Source: Meridianimaribacter flavus (GTDB taxonomy: Bacteria > Bacteroidota > Bacteroidia > Flavobacteriales > Flavobacteriaceae). From it: a DNA stretch of 64,000 bases. Under the pieces are notes generated by a model. The model searched no databases and was not told the DNA's origin. It saw only the letters and a list, made by a program, of their open reading frames with translations. Positions 10,730-18,713 of the stretch are shown here, piece by piece. Each line of letters starts with the position of its first letter. The stretch's first letter is position 1. The translations under genes were made by a program, and so were the position numbers. The DNA lies in contig NZ_SOQZ01000003.1 of the NCBI RefSeq assembly GCF_004366715.1, positions 381,591-445,590 of the forward strand. Direction: 5' to 3'.

Positions 10730-11734
10730 ATGAGGATAAAAAAATCACTACTAACTATTTTATTGTTTTTATTTGGATATGTTGCACGTGCACAAGATCC
10801 TATTTTTACACAATCATTTTTTGTGCAAGAAACCTTAAACCCTGCGTTTTCAGGGTTTGAAGATAACGGTCGAACCCATTTAGGGCTGTTACACAGAACG
10901 CAATGGCCTAATTTGGACTTAAAAATCAACACGCAGTACTTTTTTTGGAATAAATCTATAGAATACGGTTCAGGACAAGGGTTTGGTTTTGGACTCAGTG
11001 GATTAAGACACCACGAGTCGTTTACCAATTATTCACATCATCAAATCAATGCCAATTATGCGCATAGAGTTAACCTTAATGGAGGTTGGTATTTTAGACC
11101 TGCAGTTGAGGTAGGAGCAGGTTTTAAAGACTTTAGGTTTAGTTCTCTAACTCTTGCTGACCAAATCAATATAAATACAGGAACAGTAAGCTCAACATCA
11201 GTAGATCCTTTAGCATTAAATAATGACAACGTCTTCTTTTTAGATATCTCTTCAGGAATTGTTTTTGAAAAAGAAGAGCATAATGGAATCGCCTATTGGT
11301 TTGGGGCTTCTGTAAAGCATCTTAATAGACCTAATATTTCTTTTGTACAAGGTGAAAATCTTCCGTTAGATATTTTTTATTCACTTCATGCGACTTATCG
11401 TTTTCCCTTTTTAAACGATTATAGTATAATGATGACAACTAATTACATGCAACAAGGCGAGTACAATCGTTTAGATTTAGGTGCGATGTTTCAGGTCAAT
11501 CAGTTTTTAGCTGCAATTACTGCGGTTTCAAACCCAAATGGAAGTAGCTCTAATAGTCATTTGTTAACTTCAGTAAACGCGTTTTTTGGTTTGGAGTACA
11601 CTGATTTTAGATTTGGAGTATCGTACGATTTTAATACATCTCAAATAGGAAGAACAAATGGCGTGTATGAGTTGTCAGTCACCTACTTATCAAGATGTCG
11701 TAGTTGTACTACCCAAAGAGGCAGAAAAAGATAA
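10730..11734 (+). CDS. PorP/SprF family type IX secretion membrane protein
   Basis: 334 residues with signal peptide MRIKKSLLTILLFLFGYVARA and the family start QDPIFTQSFFVQETLNPAFSG. The rest is alternating aromatic/glycine beta strands (GFGFGLSGLRHH, YRFPFLNDYSIMMTTNY, FRFGVSYDFN) typical of an outer-membrane barrel. SprF-like proteins are needed for secretion or attachment of the SprB-type partner encoded next to them, here 9 bp upstream, so the two genes are almost certainly co-transcribed. The C-terminus ends in CRSCTTQRGRKR, slightly extended and basic, a common family feature. A strong inverted repeat follows at 11770. Confidence 0.9.
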   Translation: MRIKKSLLTILLFLFGYVARAQDPIFTQSFFVQETLNPAFSGFEDNGRTHLGLLHRTQWPNLDLKINTQYFFWNKSIEYGSGQGFGFGLSGLRHHESFTNYSHHQINANYAHRVNLNGGWYFRPAVEVGAGFKDFRFSSLTLADQININTGTVSSTSVDPLALNNDNVFFLDISSGIVFEKEEHNGIAYWFGASVKHLNRPNISFVQGENLPLDIFYSLHATYRFPFLNDYSIMMTTNYMQQGEYNRLDLGAMFQVNQFLAAITAVSNPNGSSSNSHLLTSVNAFFGLEYTDFRFGVSYDFNTSQIGRTNGVYELSVTYLSRCRSCTTQRGRKR

Positions 11735-11769
11735 TGCTTGAGAAATAAATTAGTATATCAAATAAATAC

Positions 11770-11789
11770 CCCAAATTATAATTTGGGGT
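11770..11789. terminator. Perfect inverted repeat, bidirectional terminator
   Basis: CCCCAAATTATAATTTGGGG is a perfect 20-bp palindrome followed by TTTCCTTTT. It lies between the convergent PorP/SprF gene and the gene at 11823, so it can end both transcripts. Confidence 0.75.
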
Positions 11790-11822
11790 TTCCTTTTATA
11801 GCGATACTCAGAAAAGATTAGA

Positions 11823-12512
11823 CTATTCACAAATATGAGTTTTTATCATGTATTTTGTAATGGGTTTTAGGGTTTTACCAGTTTCAGGATGCAATCCCAA
11901 ATCAGTAAAATATTCTAATTGTTTAGCACGGTTTTTTCCATACCAAATTTTTACACTACCATCATCATTAAAAAAAGCATAATTACAATCCGGAAGAACC
12001 TTTTTAAAATGATCGATACGTTCTTGTTTGTAGTATTTTAAATCTTTTAAATCATATAGTTCTAAATCAAGTTTAACTTCTTTATAGTGGTCTATATCCC
12101 ATACCATTAGTCTTGGCTCAGTTTTGTTATAAAAAAATAGAAAGAGAAGTACAATACACCCAATAGCAACACCTCCAATTACCCAATACGTTTTAGATTT
12201 AATAAAACGATTGGATGTCGTTTCATTGAGGCCATGTTGTATAGAATAGTCTTTAAAGCTCTCATAGTTTAGAAATTCACATAATGATTGAATGACGTCA
12301 GCGCGCGATATACTTATATCTCTTTCAGAACTGTCTTGTGCACTTTTATAATAATTCCTTAAAGTTTTTGAGCTAATTGGTGTTTTAAAATCATCAGTCA
12401 GAAAAGTAGATAAAAATTCTGAAATAGCAGTGTTGGTAGGTGAGGCAATGCCTTGATGTTTTAAATGTTCCTCCCCTTTTTTAAAAGCATCAATAATTAA
12501 ATTTTTTAACAT
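11823..12512 (-). CDS. Single-pass membrane protein of unknown function
   Basis: 229 residues. Residues 1-105 are a helical, cytoplasm-type domain with no named family that I can assign (TNTAISEFLSTFL, PISSKTLRNYYKS, helix-turn-helix-like in character). A transmembrane helix (YWVIGGVAIGCIVLLFLFFY) spans ~109-128. The C-terminal ~100 residues contain VKIWYGKNRAKQLEYFTDLG then HPETGKTLKPITKYMI, a pattern I associate with a small Bacteroidota family of membrane proteins. There is no signal peptide. A membrane-anchored regulator with a putative DNA- or protein-binding N-terminus is one reading, but it is inference. It is convergent with the SprF-like gene. Confidence 0.7.
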   Translation of the reverse strand: MLKNLIIDAFKKGEEHLKHQGIASPTNTAISEFLSTFLTDDFKTPISSKTLRNYYKSAQDSSERDISISRADVIQSLCEFLNYESFKDYSIQHGLNETTSNRFIKSKTYWVIGGVAIGCIVLLFLFFYNKTEPRLMVWDIDHYKEVKLDLELYDLKDLKYYKQERIDHFKKVLPDCNYAFFNDDGSVKIWYGKNRAKQLEYFTDLGLHPETGKTLKPITKYMIKTHICE

Positions 12513-12871
12513 AATGTGTTGGTAATTAGTAATGTTAAAATTAAAGATTTCACTGGGAAAATTAAAGGAAAAACATTTCTAAAAACTTTCCAAAGTGTTT
12601 CCAGTCAGCTTTATATAATCTTTTTTCATTTGCTGTAGAATTAGTAATAAAACCTTAGTTGATATAAGGTTATGAAATTTATTTCTAACTGATTTTGAAT
12701 GGTATAGTGTCGTGTTGCATGGGAAGACAATACATACTTGCTGTTTTAAAATCACACTTCCCAATTAAAGAGAAGAGCTCCTCTTTACCCAGAGAGTAGT
12801 GTTGCGTAAAGATTCTATCCGAGTAGAACTCGGAGGGCAACACCTATGTTTAATTTTTAACGAGTATCAAG
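12513..12871. other. Intergenic region with structured leader
   Basis: The 359 bp between two divergent genes contain no convincing long gene. A 61-codon minus-strand ORF (12579-12764) has no recognisable feature and is treated as chance. The right part carries two stem structures: AAAGAG/CTCTTT around 12768-12786 and the nested hairpin at 12799-12843. After it comes a four-codon mini-ORF (ATGTTTAATTTTTAA, 12846-12860) just before the small lipoprotein gene. Confidence 0.5.
12799..12843 (+). promoter_or_regulatory. Nested stem-loop in leader of lipoprotein/TCS locus
   Basis: The outer stem GTGTTGC (12799-12805) pairs with GCAACAC (12837-12843). Inside it TCCGAGT (12818-12824) pairs with ACTCGGA (12828-12834) over an AGA loop. 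Both stems are perfect 7-bp complements. The structure lies 28 bp upstream of the ATG at 12872. There is no strong U-tract after it, so it may be a 5'UTR structure or a small RNA rather than a terminator. Confidence 0.5.
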
Positions 12872-13042
12872 ATGAAAAAAGTATATGTAATAATATGTGT
12901 TCTTGGGGTCAATATGCTATTTTATGGCTGCAATCCTGAGAGTATTTCTGAAGAAGTAAACCCACAAGCGTGTTGTGGTGAAAATGGCGAAATTCCGCCA
13001 CCACCTCCACCGCCACCACCTCCAATCGACCCAGTTGATTAA
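12872..13042 (+). CDS. Small poly-proline lipoprotein-like peptide
   Basis: A 56-residue ORF: MKKVYVIICVLGVNMLFYGC is a short signal sequence ending at a possible lipobox Cys20, followed by NPESISEEVNPQACCGENGE, then ten consecutive prolines and IDPVD. It lies 25 bp upstream of the TPR histidine kinase and 28 bp downstream of a nested hairpin, which argues for a real, co-transcribed gene. The lipobox is non-standard (FYG-C), so lipidation is uncertain. The function is unknown. The mature peptide would be ~36 residues with a CC pair and a rigid proline tail. Its place ahead of a sensor kinase makes a sensing or ligand role possible, which is inference only. Confidence 0.6.
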   Translation: MKKVYVIICVLGVNMLFYGCNPESISEEVNPQACCGENGEIPPPPPPPPPPIDPVD

Positions 13043-13067
13043 ATAAAAAAGTTGTTATTTTAGAGGA

Positions 13068-14720
13068 ATGAAACAGATACTATTTTCATTCCTCTTTTTA
13101 TGTCTTGGATTAAATTCTTGTTTTTCACAACAAGCACTGGATAGCTTATATTTTTACCAAAATAAAGTTCTATATCCCAAAAACGCTACAGATGTATTTC
13201 AATCGTATAAATTCTTCAATGAAAGACTAAAAAAAGCTGAATTAAAAAGCGATATACCTAGCCAATTAAATAGCATGTATTATTTGTCTAGTATCAATTA
13301 TAAACTGGGAGCTTATGATGAAAGCGAGCAAATATCAGTTAAAGCTATAGGTGTTTTGAACAAGCATTCAACTATTCCAAATCGTATACATTATCAAAAA
13401 AGCTTTTATAATCTTTTGGGAATGCTTTATTATGAGCAACAAAATAAAAAGAAATCTTTAAGCCTTTATAATAAGGTGTTAGAGTTGTCGGTAAATGCAA
13501 AAGATAGTGCTATTGTCTATAATAATATTTCTAATACTTATAAAAAACATAATGATTTTAATGAGGCTAAACAAGCATTGTCTAAGGCTTATGATTTAAC
13601 AAAGCGAATAGACGATACATTAACTATTGCGCTTGTAATGGATAATTTAGGATTTATAAATTCAAAGTTATCTAATACTGATGAAGGATTAAGGTTAATG
13701 AAGCAAGCTTTAAAAATGAGGAGTTTTGTTAAAGATACAGTTTCTAAGTATAAAAGTTATACACATTTAGCACAATACTATTTTAATACAGGCAATAGTA
13801 GTTTGGCTAAAGAAAATGCGTTGAAAGCATTTGAAATAGCAGAAAAAATTAAGTCGGCATCCTACAGGCAAGATGCTTTAGGGTTGTTAATAACATTAAG
13901 TGAAGATCCTTATGTTACGCAATATAAAAAAGTAAATGATAGTATAAATAAAGCAGAAAAAGAGACGAAAAATAAATTCGCTTTGCTCAAATATGATTAT
14001 TCTAATTTTGAAAAAAAACTACTATTAAGTCAGTTACAAGAACAAAAACAAAAGTCAAAAACCGTTATTGCTTCTCTAGTAGCTATTGGTGCAGTACTAC
14101 TATCTTTAATTTTATACGTTTTTCTAAAAACAAAACATAGCAAAGACAAACTCTTACAAGTTGTCGAAACTGAATCGCGCATTTCAAATCAAGTACATGA
14201 TGAAATTGCAAATGAAGTGTTTCAAGTAATGATAAAGTTCGATAATCAGGAAGAGAACTCACAAAAAAGCAAACTGATAAAGGAGTTAAACAATTTATAT
14301 TATAAAGCACGAGATATTTCTAAACAACACAGTGTCATAGATGTGAAAAATTCATTTGAAGATAGTTTGATAGAGTTAATGAATAGTTACAATGATACTG
14401 ATACTAATGTAATTATTAAAGGTGTAAAAGACATTGTATGGAAGGGATATTCTGAAATAAATAAAATCACAGTTTACAAGGTGCTACAAGAGTTATTAAT
14501 TAATATGAAAAAACATAGTAAGGCTTCTTTGGTAGTTGTTTCATTTCTGGAAACTAAGGGTAAACTTGAAATAAAATATAGCGACAATGGAGTGGGCTGT
14601 ACTATGAAAAAAGGAAATGGACTAGAAAATACGGAAAACCGTATTCAAGCAATTAATGGAACAATTACTTTTGAATCCAAAGAAAATAAAGGATTTAAAG
14701 CAATAATAAATATTTCATAA
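13068..14720 (+). CDS. TPR-containing sensor histidine kinase
   Basis: 550 residues: signal peptide (MKQILFSFLFLCLGLNSCFSQ), TPR repeats over ~45-290 (for example YNNISNTYKKHNDFNEAKQA), one membrane helix (~333-354), a short H-box (QVHDEIANEVFQV, with H377 as the likely phospho-acceptor), then an HATPase_c domain (LQELLINMKKHSKAS, YSDNGVGCTMKKGNGLENTENRI). This is the NarX/LuxR-type sensor layout common in Flavobacteriia, with a periplasmic TPR sensor. The ATG is preceded by GAGG. Its stop overlaps the response-regulator start (TAATG), so the two are translationally coupled. Confidence 0.88.
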   Translation: MKQILFSFLFLCLGLNSCFSQQALDSLYFYQNKVLYPKNATDVFQSYKFFNERLKKAELKSDIPSQLNSMYYLSSINYKLGAYDESEQISVKAIGVLNKHSTIPNRIHYQKSFYNLLGMLYYEQQNKKKSLSLYNKVLELSVNAKDSAIVYNNISNTYKKHNDFNEAKQALSKAYDLTKRIDDTLTIALVMDNLGFINSKLSNTDEGLRLMKQALKMRSFVKDTVSKYKSYTHLAQYYFNTGNSSLAKENALKAFEIAEKIKSASYRQDALGLLITLSEDPYVTQYKKVNDSINKAEKETKNKFALLKYDYSNFEKKLLLSQLQEQKQKSKTVIASLVAIGAVLLSLILYVFLKTKHSKDKLLQVVETESRISNQVHDEIANEVFQVMIKFDNQEENSQKSKLIKELNNLYYKARDISKQHSVIDVKNSFEDSLIELMNSYNDTDTNVIIKGVKDIVWKGYSEINKITVYKVLQELLINMKKHSKASLVVVSFLETKGKLEIKYSDNGVGCTMKKGNGLENTENRIQAINGTITFESKENKGFKAIINIS

Positions 14721-15385
14721 TGTTTCAAAAAGTTTTAATAAATGACGATCACGATGCAATTCTTTCTAGTATAACACAAATACTGAAAAGCGCTGGAGTT
14801 AATGTGATAGAACGTGCACAGTATTGTGATGAAGCATATTTAAAACTAAAAAAGGCTCAGCTAGAAACTGCAGAATTTGATTTGTTAATAACCGATTTGT
14901 CCTTTAAAAGAGATCATCGAAATGCTAATTTGGAAAATGGAGAAGATCTCATTCAAAAAGTAAGAGAAGACTTTCCAAACATGAGCATCATAGTATATTC
15001 CATGAAAGATCAACTTCAAAAAGTAAGGCTGTTGGTAAATCAATATGGTGTTAATGGATATGTCTGCAAAGATCGTAATGGCTCTAAAGAATTATATGAA
15101 GCTATTAAATCTGTAGCTTTAGGCCAGGTGTTTTTATCTCCACAAGTAGACAGAGCCTTACACCCAAATGCTAATATGGAGATAGATGAGTTTGATATTC
15201 AGCTTATCAACCTTCTGTCCAAAGGATGGTCTCAAGATGATATTAGCGAAGATTTAAAAACGAAAAATATTTCACCCAATAGCTTAAGTACCATTGAAAA
15301 AAGACTTAATAAATTAAAAGTTCAATTTAAAGCCAATAATACAATCCATTTAGTAGCAATCACTAAAGATTTAGGGTTAATTTAA
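14720..15385 (+). CDS. Response regulator, receiver plus LuxR-like output
   Basis: 221 residues. The receiver domain has the acidic pair D9-D10 (LINDDHD), phospho-acceptor D59 (LLITDLSF) and the late lysine in GYVCKD. The output region (~150-221) is a weak LuxR/NarL-type helix-turn-helix: INLLSKGWSQDDISEDL...SLSTIEKRLNKLK. It is encoded directly after its kinase with a 1-base stop/start overlap. The last ten codons and all downstream sequence up to 15544 are duplicated at 22248-22439. It is the obvious candidate to bind the palindromes in those repeats, but that is not shown by sequence. Confidence 0.88.
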   Translation: MFQKVLINDDHDAILSSITQILKSAGVNVIERAQYCDEAYLKLKKAQLETAEFDLLITDLSFKRDHRNANLENGEDLIQKVREDFPNMSIIVYSMKDQLQKVRLLVNQYGVNGYVCKDRNGSKELYEAIKSVALGQVFLSPQVDRALHPNANMEIDEFDIQLINLLSKGWSQDDISEDLKTKNISPNSLSTIEKRLNKLKVQFKANNTIHLVAITKDLGLI

Positions 15386-15391
15386 GGACTG

Positions 15392-15407
15392 TTACGGATA
15401 ACAGTAA
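15392..15407. promoter_or_regulatory. Degenerate second operator-like site, left copy
   Basis: TTACGGATAACAGTAA matches the perfect palindrome TTACGGAATTCCGTAA at 12 of 16 positions, including both outer blocks. It also forms a 7-bp stem (ACTGTTA/TAACAGT, 15388-15405), so it may act as DNA site or RNA hairpin. The same string is kept in the right repeat at 22287-22302. Confidence 0.4.
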
Positions 15408-15475
15408 TACTTATTAGTGTTTTGACTATAACTTTGTCTTACTATTAGTTTGTATTAAATTAATATATAGGGAGT

Positions 15476-15507
15476 AAAAGCGCATCATGTTTTTGGTGCG
15501 CTTTTTT
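15476..15507 (+). terminator. Rho-independent terminator of kinase/regulator operon
   Basis: AAAAGCGCA (15476-15484) pairs with TGCGCTTTT (15497-15505), followed by further T's. It lies 90 bp after the response regulator stop and is duplicated at 22371-22402. Confidence 0.85.
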
Positions 15508-15524
15508 GTGTTTTATATCGGTGT

Positions 15525-15540
15525 TTACGGAATTCCGTAA
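15525..15540. promoter_or_regulatory. 16-bp palindromic operator candidate, left copy
   Basis: TTACGGAATTCCGTAA is a perfect palindrome. It ends 21 bp before the -7-like box TAAGTTTG at 15562, so it covers the -33 region, where an activator would sit on a promoter without a good -33 element. The same palindrome and spacing occur at 22420. Confidence 0.6.
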
Positions 15541-15561
15541 GGAACAAATTATAAATAGGGG

Positions 15562-15582
15562 TAAGTTTGATTATATAATCAA
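15562..15582 (+). promoter_or_regulatory. Cassette promoter -7 box overlapped by a palindrome
   Basis: TAAGTTTG (15562-15569) fits the Bacteroidota -7 consensus TAnnTTTG and is 32 bp before the VWA start codon. The perfect 16-bp palindrome TTGATTATATAATCAA (15567-15582) overlaps its end and would cover the transcription start, a position suited to a repressor. No TTG or TTTG is seen at the normal -33 distance. Confidence 0.5.
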
Positions 15583-15600
15583 GTAACAAAAGTAATTTTT

Positions 15601-16449
15601 ATGAGTAATTCAAATTCAAAACAATGGAGTTCAGCAACTCCTGGCTACATCATCTTCTTAGTAGACCAATCTGGTTCAATGCAGGAATCTTATGCAGAAG
15701 GAAAAACTAGAGCTGAATTCACCGCACTTGTTATTAATCGTACCATAAACGAACTGATTAACACTAATATGGACGGTGAAAAAGTAAAAGACCGTGTATT
15801 CATTTCTATGATTGGATATGGTGGCAGTAGTGCTCTTGCAGTTGATGACATTAGGTCTGACTACTTAAGTTCATTTGCTGACAATCCATTAAGAATGGAG
15901 CAGTTAAAAAAGAAAGTTTCAGATGGAGCTGGTGGCTTAATCGAAATAGATGAACAGATGCCAATTTTTATCGAACCTACAGCAAATGGCTTGACTCCAA
16001 TGGCTGATGCACTTTCTTTTGCAAAAGAATTAATTGAAGGTTGGCTTCAAAAGAAACCTGATAATCCAGCACCAATTATTATAAATATTTCAGATGGTTT
16101 ACCATATACTGGAGATTCTATTGATACAGCAATGAATAACGCCATTTCTGTTTCAAAAGAAATAATGAACATCAATTCGGCAGATGGAAATCCTTTAATT
16201 TTCAATTGCCATTTAGGAGAAGGACAAACTCATAGTTTTAATGAAAAAGAAAGTGAGCTGTCAGACGATCAAGCGAAATTCTTGTTTAAAGTTTCAAGTA
16301 AAGTTCCTGAATCATACAAGCAAGCTGCCGTGAAACAAGATTTTAAAGCTTTACCAGAGTCAAGAGGTTTTGTATCAAATGCAGACCCTGAATTATTTAT
16401 ACAGTTTATCAATTTTGGTTCTTCTGGTGGTTCAGACAAAATTGCATAA
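15601..16449 (+). CDS. Stand-alone VWA-domain protein, TerY-like
   Basis: 282 residues that are essentially one von Willebrand factor A domain. The metal-ion-dependent adhesion site is complete: D22-x-S24-x-S26 (FLVDQSGSM), T132 (GLTPMADAL) and D165 (IINISDGLP). There is no signal peptide, so it is cytoplasmic. It is first in an operon with PP2C and kinase genes, the order known for TerY-P phosphorylation triads, where the VWA protein is thought to be a metal-dependent assembly partner. A palindrome-overlapped -7 box lies 32 bp upstream. Compared with TerY of tellurite clusters it has a longer C-terminal part (SSKVPESYKQAAVKQDF). Confidence 0.88.
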   Translation: MSNSNSKQWSSATPGYIIFLVDQSGSMQESYAEGKTRAEFTALVINRTINELINTNMDGEKVKDRVFISMIGYGGSSALAVDDIRSDYLSSFADNPLRMEQLKKKVSDGAGGLIEIDEQMPIFIEPTANGLTPMADALSFAKELIEGWLQKKPDNPAPIIINISDGLPYTGDSIDTAMNNAISVSKEIMNINSADGNPLIFNCHLGEGQTHSFNEKESELSDDQAKFLFKVSSKVPESYKQAAVKQDFKALPESRGFVSNADPELFIQFINFGSSGGSDKIA

Positions 16450-16466
16450 CCTTTAAATTGACTTAA

Positions 16467-17702
16467 ATGCAAATATCAATTAAAGGATATATCGCGTCAA
16501 AAGAATCAGAATTATTTTATGATTGTGCAGATAGATATGCCTATAATAAATCGCAAAATAAATTCGCTATTTCTGATGGTGTATCTAAATCTTTCTTTCC
16601 GAAAATATGGGCAGATGTATTAGTTAAAAAGTGGGTCGATTCTAAAGAATTTGATGAAGCTCAATTTATTTTAGACTGTCAACAGGACTGGCTAAATCAA
16701 GTAACTGAAGTCGTTAATAAGCCTGATGCCAAGTGGTTCACAAAAAATGCTTTTAATAGAAAAGAATCTGGGTTGGCAACTTTTGTTGGTTTAAGATTTT
16801 TCAAGAAAAAAACAGACTGGTTTTGGAAGGCAAACGCTTTAGGAGATAGTTTTTTGTTTTTCGTTCCAAATAAATTCAAAGATTTTTCGAAGGAGTGTAT
16901 TGTGTTATCTTCAAAACAAGAGCCTATTGTTTTTGACAACTTTCCAGATTATTTAAACAGTTTAGGTAAAAATCACAAAGGAGAAAAACAGTTAAAAGAG
17001 AATCCTTTGATAACTGGCTCATTTTATTTGATGACAGATGCTTTAGCAGAATGGTTTTTAAATGAAAAGGAAGATGCGTTAAATAAGATTAGTCTTTGGC
17101 AAAATCAAAAAGATTTTGAGCGTTTTGTAAATGAGGAAAGACACAATGAGAAATTAGGTAATGACGATTCAGCCATTTTGATAATCTCGATAGAAGAAGA
17201 TAAGAAAGATAAACTTACTTATGTTTTAGAGGACGTTTCGGACATTGATGCCCTTATAAAAATTCAACAAAAAGAAATTGAGGATTCTGAAAAAGCTAAA
17301 GAACAAAAATTAGTGGTTCAAAAAGAAAACTCAAATTCTGCAATAGAAACAGAACAATTACAACAAGTTGAACCTGAAGAAAACAAACTTTCCGAAGAAT
17401 TAGAAACTGAAATCGAAAAGCCAAAGAAAGGTTTCTTCAAAAGAATATTTGGCGAAGAAGAAAATGAGTTGTCAAATGAAAAGGAAGAAATCGAAGCTGA
17501 TGAAAAAATAAAAGCAACAGGAGTACATCAAGAAGAAAAAAAACCTTCAACTAAAGGCGAACAAAATAATAGCGAGATTGAGAAATCTGAAAATCCAGAA
17601 AAGAACGAAAGTCAAGAAAGTGAACAAAATAGTAAAGAAGAACCTGAATCAAGTGCTAAAACACCAAACAAGCCTTCTCAAAATATAACAGATAAATTCT
17701 AG
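16467..17702 (+). CDS. PP2C-like phosphatase with long charged tail
   Basis: 411 residues. The first ~245 keep the PP2C (PPM) metal/phosphate motifs: ISDGVSKSF (D37, G38), ALGDSFLF (G126, D127), LMTDALAEW (D191) and GNDDSAIL (D233, D234). Residues ~250-405 are low-complexity Glu/Lys/Ser, broken only by a basic-aromatic island KKGFFKRIFG near residue 320. The last residues are QNITDKF, a tail shared with the next two proteins. The likely role is to reverse phosphorylation by the cassette kinases. It starts 17 bp after the VWA stop and ends 2 bp before the first kinase start. Confidence 0.87.
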   Translation: MQISIKGYIASKESELFYDCADRYAYNKSQNKFAISDGVSKSFFPKIWADVLVKKWVDSKEFDEAQFILDCQQDWLNQVTEVVNKPDAKWFTKNAFNRKESGLATFVGLRFFKKKTDWFWKANALGDSFLFFVPNKFKDFSKECIVLSSKQEPIVFDNFPDYLNSLGKNHKGEKQLKENPLITGSFYLMTDALAEWFLNEKEDALNKISLWQNQKDFERFVNEERHNEKLGNDDSAILIISIEEDKKDKLTYVLEDVSDIDALIKIQQKEIEDSEKAKEQKLVVQKENSNSAIETEQLQQVEPEENKLSEELETEIEKPKKGFFKRIFGEEENELSNEKEEIEADEKIKATGVHQEEKKPSTKGEQNNSEIEKSENPEKNESQESEQNSKEEPESSAKTPNKPSQNITDKF

Positions 17703-17704
17703 CT

Positions 17705-18712
17705 ATGTCAAATTATCCTTCCAGAACAGACATTGTAACCGCAATGCGTAATCCACACGTCAGTTTTAAATCAACCGAAATAATTGGTGGTTCCATTATT
17801 CAAAAAGGTTCTAGGATAATTCAGTATTCAGGTGGCTACACAACTGTTTTTCCATTTCATAAACAAACAGGAAATAAAGTAGCTATTCGACTTTGGATTG
17901 CTGACATAGGAGATGCAAAAAAACGGTCGCTTGAAATATCCAATTATTTGGAGAAATTAAACAACTCCTATTTTGCAGGATTCAAATATATTGATGATGC
18001 AGTATTGGTGAATGGAACGTTACATCCAATTGTGCTAATGGATTGGATTGATGGTCAAACTTTAAAAGAATATATCAACTCCAATATTACAAACGCATCT
18101 AAAATTCTTGATTTAGCAGAAAAATTCAAAGAAATGACAGCATATTTTCATAGAGAGAATATTGCTCACGGAGATTTACAACACGGAAACATCTTGGTAA
18201 AAAATGATGGCACACTTGTGGCTATTGATTATGATTCAATGTTTATTGAGCCTTTAAACGGAATGACTGACACAATCAAAGGTTTACCAGGTTATCAGCA
18301 TCCCGCAAGACATAGCAATAAATGTGTCAATCCAAGATTAGACTACTTTTCTGAACTTGTAATTTATCTATCCCTTTTAATTTATGCAGACACGCCAAAA
18401 TTATGGGATGATTACTATGAAACAGAAGATTTACTTTTTTCAAAAGATGACTTTGCAAATCCTAGTAATTCAAAACTAATCAGCAATCATTTAAAATCAA
18501 CCAACACAGCTATTTCAGAACTTACAGAAAAATTAGTTGAAGAACTTGCAGCTACTGACATCAATCAATTACGTCCTTTAGAAGAATTACTAATTAATAA
18601 ACGTGAGGCTGCTAAAGACAATATTTTTAATAAGTGGGATAACCAACCGAATCCAGCACAAAAAAAACAAGTTGTTTTACCCAACAAGAATGATATAACC
18701 AACAAATTCTAA
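17705..18712 (+). CDS. TerY-P-type protein kinase 1
   Basis: 335 residues of protein-kinase-like fold. Catalytic loop HGDLQHGNILV (H155, D157, N162) and metal-binding DYD in place of DFG (I174-DYDSM) are present. The usual VAxK lysine position reads VAIRLW (R62). After the kinase core (~1-270) comes a short helical tail ending NDITNKF. Kinases of this subfamily occur with VWA and PP2C genes in TerY-P triads. Whether Arg can replace Lys in ATP binding is open; the same change in the second kinase suggests a family trait rather than decay. It is separated from the next gene by one base. Confidence 0.87.
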   Translation: MSNYPSRTDIVTAMRNPHVSFKSTEIIGGSIIQKGSRIIQYSGGYTTVFPFHKQTGNKVAIRLWIADIGDAKKRSLEISNYLEKLNNSYFAGFKYIDDAVLVNGTLHPIVLMDWIDGQTLKEYINSNITNASKILDLAEKFKEMTAYFHRENIAHGDLQHGNILVKNDGTLVAIDYDSMFIEPLNGMTDTIKGLPGYQHPARHSNKCVNPRLDYFSELVIYLSLLIYADTPKLWDDYYETEDLLFSKDDFANPSNSKLISNHLKSTNTAISELTEKLVEELAATDINQLRPLEELLINKREAAKDNIFNKWDNQPNPAQKKQVVLPNKNDITNKF

Positions 18713-18713
18713 T

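Larger units (their letters stand above)
15353..15544 (+). repeat. 192-bp direct repeat, left copy
   Basis: It matches 22248-22439 at a constant offset of 6895 with 8 mismatches counted by eye (about 96% identity) and no gaps. It contains the last ten codons and the stop of the response regulator, a hairpin (ACTGTTA-CGGA-TAACAGT), a terminator and the palindrome TTACGGAATTCCGTAA. The two copies bracket the VWA-PP2C-kinase cassette. The copies encode VAITKDLGLI and VTITKDLGLI, so the coding sense is kept in both. Confidence 0.95.

Noticed and set aside
12579-12764. 61-codon minus-strand ORF
   Set aside because: It has no conserved feature, signal or ribosome site. It lies between divergent genes in AT-rich DNA and is likely chance.
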